From Acidobacteriota bacterium (GTDB lineage: Bacteria > Acidobacteriota > Blastocatellia > RBC074): a stretch of 64,000 bases of DNA. A model generated the notes under the pieces. It saw only the letters and a program-made list of their open reading frames with translations, was not told where the DNA came from and did no database searches. This document shows positions 54,458 to 62,334 of this stretch, in pieces. Numbering within the stretch: the first letter of the stretch is position 1; the number at the start of each line of letters is the position of its first letter. The position numbers and the translations under genes were made by a program. Location of the stretch: positions 1 to 64,000 of the forward strand of contig JAFDVL010000053.1 of NCBI GenBank assembly GCA_018268995.1, written 5' to 3'.

Positions 54458-57400
54458 TTAGTTACGCGTAATCGTTTCGTGCAAATTCAGAATTGCGCGG
54501 GTGACGGTGGTCATCGCAGCGACATTGACCAGTTTCAAATCCTTTGGCAATGGACTCTCTCCGACGTTTATCAACGCCTGCGCCGCCTTTGGATCGCGTT
54601 GGAACTCGGCCAGGCTCTTACGATACAAATCCGCCAGGATGCGAAATTCGCTGGCGGTCGGCTGGCGTCCGAGCGTTCGTTCAAAAGCCGAATTGATTTG
54701 CGCCTTCAGCCCCGCCTGTCGGAGCGTCTGTTGCGCAAAAGCACGCGCGGCTTCGACATAAATCGGATCGTTCAGCAACACCAGAGCCTGCAACGGCGTG
54801 TTGGAATTGACGCGATTCACAGTGCATTCCTCACGCGAGGGCGCATCGAACGTCAATAAACTCGGATGTAGGAACGTGCGTTGCCAATGCGTATACAAAC
54901 CGCGCCGATACTGATCTTCGCCGTGACTTGCCGCATAATCCCGCTTCGGAAAATTCAGCGCAGCCAGATAATTTTCCGGTTGTTGCGGCCTCACGGAAGG
55001 GCCTCCGAACTTTTCAACCAATAACCCGGACGCAGCTAAGGCAGTGTCACGAACGACTTCCGCATCTACACGAAAACGATTCTGATGCGCCAGTAGACGA
55101 TTGTCAGGGTCTTCGGAAGTTGGAGCGCTGAGCAATGATCTCAGAATACTGGACTGTCTGTAGGTATGGCTTGTGACAATAGTACGAATCAAATGCTTTA
55201 CATCCCAACGATGAGCGATGGGCGATGTACGATGAACAGAAAAATCTTCTCTCTTCCATTCATTCATCGTTCCGCGTTCCGCATTCATAAATTCTGCTGC
55301 CAGCCAGTCCAGCAATTCTGGATGCGTCGGCCATTCGCCTTGTGAGCCGAGATCATCCAGAACCTTCGACAATCCGGTGCCAAAGAATTGCCGCCACATG
55401 CGATTGGCAAAGACGCGTGCCGTCAGCGGATTGTCGGTGGAAACCAGCCAATTCGCTAAATCTAATCGCGTGGCGCGACGCCCGCCCGTTTCCAGCTTGC
55501 CCAAAAATGCGGGAATCGAAGGTTGTACAATTTCGCCCGATTCGTCCATCCAGTTGCCGCGCGGCAAAACGCGTGTCTCGACTGGCATTGTTACTTCGGT
55601 GGCGAGAACGCGCGGAATTGAAGAATCCAACAGATCATATTCCAGTTTCAATTTAGCAATTTTTACATTGAGCGAGTGGAACTCTGGTGCCACCCATTTG
55701 AAATAATCCTCAATGATTGTTTGTTGCTCGTCCGTCCGTTCAGATTCGGCCACGATCAGCGCAGCCCACACATTATCGGTCAAACCATTATGACCAGTCG
55801 CGCGATAAGGCGTTGTCGGCTTCAGCGCTCTTAATCCGGGGTTGTCGCTTTCCGGCCAGGAATATTCGGCAGACGACAAGGCAAGCCGAAACCGACCTAT
55901 CGTCGCGTGCCGAAAATCCGAATCGTGTCGCAAACGCACAGTAATTACGGAGTGCGCATCTGTCTTTAATTTCTCGGCCAGCCGCAGCGAAATGAACGGA
56001 GTGCGCCCCATGCCATACGTCGTGCTCCAACCCGTTTTCGGATTACCATCAATCACGCTCATCGCCGGATGTTCCGGGTCTTGCGCGGTGGCATCGGGCG
56101 TGACCAGCGTGAACGCTAATTTAGCTGGCACCTGAGGCCCGGAAGAAATTTCGGCTTCGACCTCGGTGAGTACAAATCTATCCGCTCCACGCGCGACGTG
56201 ATTGCCGGGCAAATCAACATCGCGCACCAGCTGGACACCAAGCGCTGTCCATTCGCCTGCACCGGGCTTAAATGTGACGGTGTAGGTTTCGTTGTCAGGA
56301 TTTGCCCCGCCTGCCACGATCAAGCCATTGCCCGGCATTTTCACGACGCCCAGGTACAAGCCATCATCACCATAATTGTATTCGGTCTGTTCTTCGTTAT
56401 AAATCGTGAGTGTCGCGCCATTCGTTGTTTTTGCACTGAGCGGACGCTGAAATTTCCAAGCTAATTTGCCTGCCGTGTACAGCTCCAGCCATTGCTTTTC
56501 CCAGGCACGCCGTTGTGCGACTGCGCTGTTTGCCTTCTCATTCAACTCTAATTCTGCGCGCGCAATCTGCTCATTCAATTCTTGCAATCGCTGCTGCTGT
56601 TCGGGCGTTGCCAGCAACAGCTTGCTGCCCCAGGCGCTGCGCCCGCGATCCGGCACAAGGCCAGTTTCTTTGATGTCGGCAAAGAACGCTTTCATGGCGT
56701 AGAAATCTTTAGTAAGGAACGGATCGAATTTGTGATCGTGGCATTCTGAACATCCCATCGTCGAACCAAGCCACACATTGCTGGTCGTGCGTACGCGATC
56801 TGCGCCGTACTTCGCCAGATATTCTTTGGGCTGCACACCGCCTTCTGCTGACACACGATTCAGCCTGTTGTACGTCGAAGCGATACGTTGTTCCTGCGTA
56901 GCTTTTGGAAGCAAATCACCCGCAATCTGTTCACGCGTGAATTCATCAAATGGCTTGTTGTTGCGAAACGCGCGCAGGACGTAATCGCGGTACGGCCACG
57001 TCGGATATGGATTGTCGCCGTGAAAGCCTGCGGTGTCAGCGTAACGCACAGCATCCAGCCAGTGCATTGTCTGTTTTTCAGCATAACGCGGACTGGCAAG
57101 TAACCGATCTACCAACCGTTCATAGGCCCCTGACGATTTATCATTCACAAAATCGGCAATTTCTTGTGGTGTCGGTGGCAAGCCTGTCAAATCCAGTGTG
57201 ACGCGCCGAATGAGCGTGCGCCGATCTGCTTCAGGCGAAGGCTGCAATCCTTCTTTCGCAAGCCGCGCCTGCACAAAGGCATCAATCGGATTGCGAACGA
57301 GCGCTTTGTTCTCAACATTCGGCACCAGCGGACGTTTGATGGGCTGATAGGCCCAGTGCCCTTCGTAAACTGCGCCTTCTGCAATCCACCGTTTGAGCAA

Positions 57401-57781
57401 TTCTTTTTGCTGTGCGGTCAGGTCTTTGTGGGCATCTGGTGGCGGCATCACTTCGTATTTTTCCGTTGAAAATACGCGGCGAATGATTTCGCTCTCTTCC
57501 GGTTTGCCGGGCACGATGGGAAGGATGCCGGATTTCGTTTTTTTCAGGGCTTCTTCGCGCAGGTCAAGTCGCAATCCGGCTTTGCGCGAGTTTTTATCCG
57601 GGCCGTGACACAAGAAGCAAGTGTCGGCCAGAATCGGACGAATATCGCGATTAAAACTAACCGTGTTTTGCGTGGTAGCGGTAACGCGGCGGGCCAAAAT
57701 AAAAGGAGTACCGATCAAAGCGACTGCCGTCAGCAACACAGCGATTTTAAGCGAGAAACGTGCAATGATTTTTTTGTTCAT
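54458..57781 (-). CDS. PSCyt1 / DUF1549 / DUF1553 (planctomycete-type cytochrome) protein
   Basis: 1107 residues. An N-terminal membrane anchor (FSLKIAVLLTAVALIGTPFI), then a haem-c site C-x2-C-H in DTCFLCHGPD (PSCyt1, about 45-135), DUF1549 (about 160-370, DAFVQARLAKEGLQPSPEADRRTLIRRVTLDLTGLP), a middle region of beta sheets (about 480-640), and DUF1553 (about 770-1070, LANWLVSTDNPLTARVFANRMW, NTPLQALVLLNDPIYVEAAR). Typical upstream partner of DUF1501. Probably periplasmic or surface and haem-bearing; substrate unknown. About 30 codons within DUF1553 (55205-55290) are a heptamer repeat. Confidence 0.95.
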   Translation of the reverse strand: MNKKIIARFSLKIAVLLTAVALIGTPFILARRVTATTQNTVSFNRDIRPILADTCFLCHGPDKNSRKAGLRLDLREEALKKTKSGILPIVPGKPEESEIIRRVFSTEKYEVMPPPDAHKDLTAQQKELLKRWIAEGAVYEGHWAYQPIKRPLVPNVENKALVRNPIDAFVQARLAKEGLQPSPEADRRTLIRRVTLDLTGLPPTPQEIADFVNDKSSGAYERLVDRLLASPRYAEKQTMHWLDAVRYADTAGFHGDNPYPTWPYRDYVLRAFRNNKPFDEFTREQIAGDLLPKATQEQRIASTYNRLNRVSAEGGVQPKEYLAKYGADRVRTTSNVWLGSTMGCSECHDHKFDPFLTKDFYAMKAFFADIKETGLVPDRGRSAWGSKLLLATPEQQQRLQELNEQIARAELELNEKANSAVAQRRAWEKQWLELYTAGKLAWKFQRPLSAKTTNGATLTIYNEEQTEYNYGDDGLYLGVVKMPGNGLIVAGGANPDNETYTVTFKPGAGEWTALGVQLVRDVDLPGNHVARGADRFVLTEVEAEISSGPQVPAKLAFTLVTPDATAQDPEHPAMSVIDGNPKTGWSTTYGMGRTPFISLRLAEKLKTDAHSVITVRLRHDSDFRHATIGRFRLALSSAEYSWPESDNPGLRALKPTTPYRATGHNGLTDNVWAALIVAESERTDEQQTIIEDYFKWVAPEFHSLNVKIAKLKLEYDLLDSSIPRVLATEVTMPVETRVLPRGNWMDESGEIVQPSIPAFLGKLETGGRRATRLDLANWLVSTDNPLTARVFANRMWRQFFGTGLSKVLDDLGSQGEWPTHPELLDWLAAEFMNAERGTMNEWKREDFSVHRTSPIAHRWDVKHLIRTIVTSHTYRQSSILRSLLSAPTSEDPDNRLLAHQNRFRVDAEVVRDTALAASGLLVEKFGGPSVRPQQPENYLAALNFPKRDYAASHGEDQYRRGLYTHWQRTFLHPSLLTFDAPSREECTVNRVNSNTPLQALVLLNDPIYVEAARAFAQQTLRQAGLKAQINSAFERTLGRQPTASEFRILADLYRKSLAEFQRDPKAAQALINVGESPLPKDLKLVNVAAMTTVTRAILNLHETITRN
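55205..55290. repeat. Heptamer inverted repeat inserted in frame in the DUF1553 domain
   Basis: The left arm 55205-55237 has units ACGATGA, GCGATGG, GCGATGT, ACGATGA; the right arm 55251-55290 has CATTCAT, TCATCGT, TCCGCGT, TCCGCAT. Complementary, with about 15 bases between. On the coding strand they give MNAERGTMNEWK and SVHRTSPIAHRW, a polar insert. Confidence 0.8.
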
Positions 57782-58103
57782 GGATATACCTTTGTTGATG
57801 CCCGGCTATGATACCGTCCTCTGGCTTTTCGGGAAACTGTTAATCCCCTGAGAGAGGCATTACAATGCACAGAAATTCATTAGAAATTGCCCGGCGTGAA
57901 AAGCCTGGCAGATAAGCTTGAGCCTGGCTTTTCCCTGACTATCGTTTGCAGGAAGGTCGGCGCGACGCGAAGCGTTTGGAGTGCGGAGACTTGTCGCCGC
58001 TTTGGCGCTGCCGTTGATTGTCCAAACTAAAGCGGGAAGAACTTCCCGCACTCCAAACGCTTCGCGCTGCCGCCAATACAGGGTAGGCAAAGAGGAGTTT
58101 TTC
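57782..58103. other. Divergent intergenic region with a palindromic element
   Basis: No gene. Inside it, the arms 57960-57986 (GCGAAGCGTTTGGAGTGCGG) and 58046-58072 (CCGCACTCCAAACGCTTCGC) form a long inverted repeat. The remainder should hold the promoters of the cytochrome-type and SDR genes. Confidence 0.7.
57960..58075. repeat. TTTGGAGTGCGG inverted-repeat element
   Basis: Perfect complementarity over 20 bases (GCGAAGCGTTTGGAGTGCGG and its reverse complement), with partial pairing beyond, about 60 bases apart. Single copy in the window; structurally like the GGGAGCGC family but of different sequence. Confidence 0.82.
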
Positions 58104-58874
58104 ATGCGATTGAAAGATAAAGTAGCGCTGGTCACAGGCGCGAGCAGTGGCATTGGCAAAGGCATTGCCATCCGCTTTGCCGCCGAGGGCGCACGCGTCA
58201 TCATTAACTATCGTCCTAACAGCCCACACGACAAAGCGGCGGCGCAGGCTCTGGCATCCAGCTTGGCGGATCGGGCCATTGCCGTGGCCGCAGATGTCAG
58301 CCAACGCATAGAGGTCGAACAAATGATGGATGCGGCGCTTGCGGCATTTGGACGGCTCGACATTGCCGTGTGCAATGCAGGGATTTGCCCCGAACAGCCG
58401 TTTTTAGAAACGACGGACGACCATTGGAATCAGGTGCTCGGCGTAAATTTGTATGGTGCGTTTGTCGTCAGCCAATTGGCCGCGCGGCAAATGGTCAGGC
58501 AAGGCGAAGGGGGCAAAATTATTTTCACGTCATCCGTTCACGAAGACATTCCGTATCCGCGTTACACGGCCTATTGTGCCTCGAAAGGCGGGCTGCGGTT
58601 GATGATGCGCAACATCGCGCTGGAACTGGCACCGCATAAAATCAATGTCAATAATATTGCGCCCGGAGCCATCGCGACACCGATGAACCAAACGGTGCTG
58701 GATGATCCTGAAGAGATGGAAAAAGCGCTACGGGAAATTCCCTGGGGACGATTTGGCCAGCCGGAAGAAATTGCCGCTGTCGCCACGTTTTTAGCCAGCG
58801 ATGACGCATCGTATGTTACAGGCAGCACCTATTTTGTAGACGGCGGATTGACGCATCAGGTCAGCGCCTACTAA
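58104..58874 (+). CDS. Short-chain dehydrogenase/reductase (glucose 1-dehydrogenase type)
   Basis: 256 residues from the ATG at 58104, picked for GAGGAG just upstream; the in-frame extension to 57981 is the translated repeat. Classical SDR motifs: VALVTGASSGIGKGIA (cofactor), NAG in VCNAGICPE, Ser in FTSSVHED, catalytic Y-x3-K in YTAYCASKGGLRLMM, and NNIAPGAIATPM. YRPNSPHDKAAA after beta-2 (Arg two residues after the strand) suggests NADP preference. Reaction likely oxidation of glucose or a related polyol; substrate not certain. Cytosolic. The ComEA-like gene follows 43 bases later. Confidence 0.92.
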   Translation: MRLKDKVALVTGASSGIGKGIAIRFAAEGARVIINYRPNSPHDKAAAQALASSLADRAIAVAADVSQRIEVEQMMDAALAAFGRLDIAVCNAGICPEQPFLETTDDHWNQVLGVNLYGAFVVSQLAARQMVRQGEGGKIIFTSSVHEDIPYPRYTAYCASKGGLRLMMRNIALELAPHKINVNNIAPGAIATPMNQTVLDDPEEMEKALREIPWGRFGQPEEIAAVATFLASDDASYVTGSTYFVDGGLTHQVSAY

Positions 58875-58917
58875 GCTGTATTCCCAATCAATCTTCCAAC
58901 AGAAAGGAACCACAAAC

Positions 58918-59214
58918 ATGAAAAAGATGATTCTCTTATTCGCCACCGTTGGATTGTTAGTCTCGCTGACTTTCATCGTCATCGCGCAGGACAAAGGCAA
59001 ACCTGCTGCACCTGCGGCTAAAGCAGAGCTGATGGATTTGAATTCGGCAACCAAAGAGCAGCTGATGACCCTGCCAGGAATCGGCGATGCTTTTGCCGCA
59101 AAGATTATTGCGGGCCGTCCTTACAAGGTAAAAACAGAACTGGTCAGCAAAAATATTATTCCGAAAGCCACCTTCGCCAAGATTACCGCGAAGGTCATTG
59201 CGAAACAGAAATAG
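58918..59214 (+). CDS. ComEA-like helix-hairpin-helix protein with signal peptide
   Basis: 98 residues. Signal peptide or anchor (MILLFATVGLLVSLTFIVIAQ), a short Lys/Ala/Pro linker, then an HhH domain: LMDLNSATKEQLMTLPGIGDAFAAKIIAGRPYKVKTELVSKNIIP. The LPGIG hairpin is typical of ComEA and related periplasmic DNA-binding proteins of natural transformation. The rest of the competence machinery is not in the window, so a role in DNA uptake is inference. A strong terminator follows. Confidence 0.88.
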   Translation: MKKMILLFATVGLLVSLTFIVIAQDKGKPAAPAAKAELMDLNSATKEQLMTLPGIGDAFAAKIIAGRPYKVKTELVSKNIIPKATFAKITAKVIAKQK

Positions 59215-59233
59215 AGAGATTACGTTAACGATG

Positions 59234-59271
59234 AAAAAGGCTGGCTTGTAGGTAACCAAGCCAGCCTTTTT
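59234..59271. terminator. Bidirectional intrinsic terminator
   Basis: AAAAAGGCTGGCTTG (59234-59248) pairs perfectly with CAAGCCAGCCTTTTT (59257-59271), 8-base loop. It serves both convergent genes. Confidence 0.95.
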
Positions 59272-59290
59272 GTATTTTGAAAGCGCGTCT

Positions 59291-60289
59291 CTATTGAATT
59301 TTCTCGCGTAAGCGCGGCACAGGGGTTGGGCCAGGTTCTGATTGTTCCCCGCCCCCGAAAACTTCCTTGAATGCGCCAATGCTCGACAGTACGCTGCTGG
59401 TCTCGACGGGCATGAATACAACCTTTGCGTTGTTCGATTTCGACATTTCGCGCAACGATTCGATGTATTTCATCATAATCAAATACTGTGCGGGATTGCC
59501 GCCCGTGATGCCTTCGGCGATGCGGCGAATGGATTCGGCTTCGGCGGTCGCGGCGGTCAAACGCGCTTCGGCAGCACCTTGCGCTTGCAAGATCGCCGAT
59601 TGCTTTTCGCCTTCCGCCCGCATGATAGCAGATTGCTTTTCGCCTTCGGCGCGCGTGATTGCGGCTTGCTTTTCGCCATCGGCCTGCAAGACGGTCGCAC
59701 GACGATTGCGTTCGGCGGTCATCTGCTTTTCCATCGTGATGCGCACGTCTTCGGGCGGGTTGATGTTCTTGAGTTCGACGCGCGTAACTTTGACGCCCCA
59801 TTTGTGCGTTGCTTCGTCGAGGATGACGCGGAGGTTCGTATTGATTGTGTCGCGCGAACTGAGCGCGTGATCCAAGTCCATCGCGCCAATCACATTGCGC
59901 ATCGCGGTGATCGTGAGTTGGATGATGCCGCCCACCAAATCGCCGACTTCATACACGGCTTTGACTGGATCGGTAATCTGCCAAAAAATCACGCTGTCCA
60001 CCATAATCGTGACGTTGTCGCGCGTGATAACGGGTTGCGGCTGTAAATCAGTGAACTGTTCGCGCAAATCAATTTGAATCATACCGGGGCGCATCCCTGA
60101 CCAATTGATACTGCGAGGGCTTTCCAAAAATGGTGTTACGATATTCAAACCACCTATTGCCAGACGATCAAATTTGCCCAGCCGCTCAATAATCATCGCA
60201 GTTGCCTGTGGGATGATGCGAATCATTTTCGAGGCAATAAAAAAAGCGATGACCGCAAAAATGATGAGGGGGATCAGGTATTCAAACAT
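59291..60289 (-). CDS. SPFH/Band 7 (stomatin-like, slipin/QmcA type) membrane protein
   Basis: 332 residues. One N-terminal membrane helix (YLIPLIIFAVIAFFIASKMI) followed by the SPFH domain (about 22-190, IIPQATAMIIERLGKFDRL, TRDNVTIMVDSVIFWQITDPVKAVYEVGDL) and a coiled region in which an 8-residue unit (AEGEKQ(S/A)AI) repeats four times (about 200-235), then a conserved C-terminal part (RMIAEGITGGNPAQYLIMMKYIESL-like). It forms ring-shaped membrane microdomains and often controls an FtsH or rhomboid-type protease. It follows the NfeD gene by 10 bases, the common nfeD-stomatin operon. Confidence 0.95.
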   Translation of the reverse strand: MFEYLIPLIIFAVIAFFIASKMIRIIPQATAMIIERLGKFDRLAIGGLNIVTPFLESPRSINWSGMRPGMIQIDLREQFTDLQPQPVITRDNVTIMVDSVIFWQITDPVKAVYEVGDLVGGIIQLTITAMRNVIGAMDLDHALSSRDTINTNLRVILDEATHKWGVKVTRVELKNINPPEDVRITMEKQMTAERNRRATVLQADGEKQAAITRAEGEKQSAIMRAEGEKQSAILQAQGAAEARLTAATAEAESIRRIAEGITGGNPAQYLIMMKYIESLREMSKSNNAKVVFMPVETSSVLSSIGAFKEVFGGGEQSEPGPTPVPRLREKIQ

Positions 60290-60299
60290 AGAAGGCTCC

Positions 60300-60755
60300 T
60301 TAATGTTTCAATAACGAATGATGCGAGGGGCGATAGACATACACGGTGTTCCCGTCAACGTGATCAATTCTGACAGATTCGCCAATTTGCAACGGCTCTT
60401 CGCCCGCAACCGGAATCGCCGTCCAGACAGACCCAAAGGCTTTGATTGCCGCCTCATTGCGCGCGCCCTGGCTGGCTTCGACGACCGAAACGATTTCTCC
60501 GATCATTGAATCTACGCCGGTTTTGAGAGAGTCATGTTTGGTAATGTATTTCTCGAAAATAGTTCGTGACGCAACTACCAGCAGAAGTGAAACCACCAGA
60601 AAGATTGTCACCTGAATCGGGAGGCTGCTGACGCCCAACAAGGCAGCGACCGCCGCGACTACGGCTCCAATGCCAAACCACAGCAAAAAGAAACCAGTTG
60701 TTGCAACTTCACCCGCCATCAACAATGCTGCAATCACAAGCCAGATAATCCACAT
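60300..60755 (-). CDS. NfeD-family membrane protein
   Basis: 151 residues. Three membrane helices (WIIWLVIAALLMAGEVATTGFFLLWFGIGAVVAAVAALLGV and a third to about 65), then an OB-fold soluble domain (about 85-150, GVDSMIGEIVSVVEASQGARNEAAIKAFGSVWTAIPVAGEE, ending with VRIDHVDGNTVYVY). NfeD proteins are partners of stomatin-like proteins, whose gene follows directly. This is the short form without the ClpP-like protease. Confidence 0.95.
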   Translation of the reverse strand: MWIIWLVIAALLMAGEVATTGFFLLWFGIGAVVAAVAALLGVSSLPIQVTIFLVVSLLLVVASRTIFEKYITKHDSLKTGVDSMIGEIVSVVEASQGARNEAAIKAFGSVWTAIPVAGEEPLQIGESVRIDHVDGNTVYVYRPSHHSLLKH

Positions 60756-60871
60756 AGACGCTCATCCTCAATGACGAAGCGAGTATAAACCGAAAGCCGT
60801 TTTCCCCATACCCTTGTGGCAAAGAATTTGACTATTCTGAAGCCAGGATTACACTATTCGCCGAGGAAATT

Positions 60872-61432
60872 ATGAGTGCATTATTCGCCCGCAAACTCTT
60901 CACGACGACCGAATATCACAAGCTGCGCGAAACTGGCTTTTTCACCGAAGACGACCGTGTGGAATTGATTGATGGTGAGATTATCGCCATGTCCCCAATT
61001 GGCCCCAAACATGCTGGATGTGTGAATAAGCTCAATGCCTTTCTGAATCGGAAAGTAGGACGACACGCCATCGTTGCCCCACAAAATCCGGTTTGGCTGA
61101 ACGAATATTCCGAGCCACAGCCGGACATTGCTTTGCTGAAACCGCGCGATGACTTTTATATGAACAGTCATCCGACACCGGACGACACGCTGGTTGCTAT
61201 CGAAGTAGCAGATTCAACGCTGGAAGGAGATCGTCAGATCAAACTGCCCAAATACGCGCAAGCGGGCGTGCCGGAATTCTGGCTGGTGGATTTGGTCAAC
61301 AATCGGATTGAAGTTCACGCGCTGCCGAATGAAGGTGTTTATCAGGAAGTGCGCATCATCCTGCGACATCAAAACATCATCTCGCGCGCCTTGCCACACC
61401 TGAAACTCAAAGCCAGTGACATCCTCGGCTAA
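60872..61432 (+). CDS. Uma2-family endonuclease-fold protein, second copy
   Basis: 186 residues. Uma2 signatures: FTTTEYHKLRETGFFTEDDRVELIDGEIIAMSPIGPKHA, then EYSEPQPDIALLKPRDDFY, and the PD-(D/E)xK core TLVAIEVADSTLEGDRQIKLPKYAQAGVPEFWLVDL. More distantly related to the copy at 17717. Such genes are often present in many copies per genome in Cyanobacteria and Acidobacteria; their role is unknown. The last 4 bases overlap the stop of the convergent lpxI gene. Confidence 0.9.
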   Translation: MSALFARKLFTTTEYHKLRETGFFTEDDRVELIDGEIIAMSPIGPKHAGCVNKLNAFLNRKVGRHAIVAPQNPVWLNEYSEPQPDIALLKPRDDFYMNSHPTPDDTLVAIEVADSTLEGDRQIKLPKYAQAGVPEFWLVDLVNNRIEVHALPNEGVYQEVRIILRHQNIISRALPHLKLKASDILG

Positions 61433-62235
61433 CAGTTTGCAACTATCGCAATTTTGTTTTTATCCGCTTCCGCCAACGTTTGTTCCCGATCAAAGATCAA
61501 CGTCTTGTCCGCCGTCAACGACATCGCCGTGACGTGACACGCCTTCAATGTTTCCATCGTATTCAAACCAATCACCGGCACATCAAAACGCATATCCTGA
61601 TTTGGCTTGGCGACTTTGATGACGGTCAGCGGACGTCCACGCACCAGTTCCGAAGCGCGGCGAATCGTGGCATCCGTGCCTTCCATCGCTTCGAGCGCGA
61701 CGACGGCCTGGTTCTTCACGACGATGGTTTGACCGAGGTCGAGTCGCGCCAGTTCGTGTGCGACGTGCAGGCCATATTCGATGTCGGCGAGTTCGTGTTT
61801 ATTGGGTGCGCGTTTGGTGAGCGTTCCAGCACGAGCCAGTAATGGTTGTAAGAACGTGGTCGAATCAATCAGCGCGATGCCTTCGCTGGCAAGTTCATCG
61901 GCGACCGCACCAAGCAAGGCATCGGTGTTGCGGCGCTTCAAACGCGCCAGCATCTTCGCCATCCGCAAATCGGGCAGCGCATTGAGCTTGAAAATCTGCA
62001 CGTGTTTGACCTGTCCGGCCATCATCACGTGCGTCACATTTTCGCGTTTGAAAAATTTGATGAGTTTGCCAAGTTGCCCAACGCTGACCCATTCAAACGT
62101 AGTGGCTAAGGTCTCGATGGATTTGTCGGTTTCTTCACTGATGGCGGCAACGGCAAGATGAACACCTTCTTTTCGCGCTCCCTCCAACACCAGAAAGGGG
62201 AAGCGACCGTTGCCTGCGATGAGTCCATATTTCAT
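61429..62235 (-). CDS. lpxI: UDP-2,3-diacylglucosamine pyrophosphatase LpxI
   Basis: 268 residues, DUF1009 family. Diagnostic stretches: YGLIAGNGRFPFLVLEGARKEG, WVSVGQLGKLIKFFKRENVTHVMMAGQV, GIALIDSTTFLQPLLARAGTLTKRAPN, DLGQTIVVKNQAVVALEAMEGTDATI and FDVPVIGLNTMETLKACHV. It makes lipid X from UDP-diacylglucosamine in lipid A synthesis, the alternative to LpxH. Usually near lpxA/lpxB, which are absent here. Presence implies an outer membrane with lipid A. Confidence 0.95.
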   Translation of the reverse strand: MKYGLIAGNGRFPFLVLEGARKEGVHLAVAAISEETDKSIETLATTFEWVSVGQLGKLIKFFKRENVTHVMMAGQVKHVQIFKLNALPDLRMAKMLARLKRRNTDALLGAVADELASEGIALIDSTTFLQPLLARAGTLTKRAPNKHELADIEYGLHVAHELARLDLGQTIVVKNQAVVALEAMEGTDATIRRASELVRGRPLTVIKVAKPNQDMRFDVPVIGLNTMETLKACHVTAMSLTADKTLIFDREQTLAEADKNKIAIVANC

Positions 62236-62334
62236 GCGGGCAAATGTAATGCAATGAACCGACTTTCCCCAAACGGAAGCAGCCGTTTCATTGCGCTTGA
62301 GAACCTCGGCTTCGGGCTGAATTTGATTCGGAGT

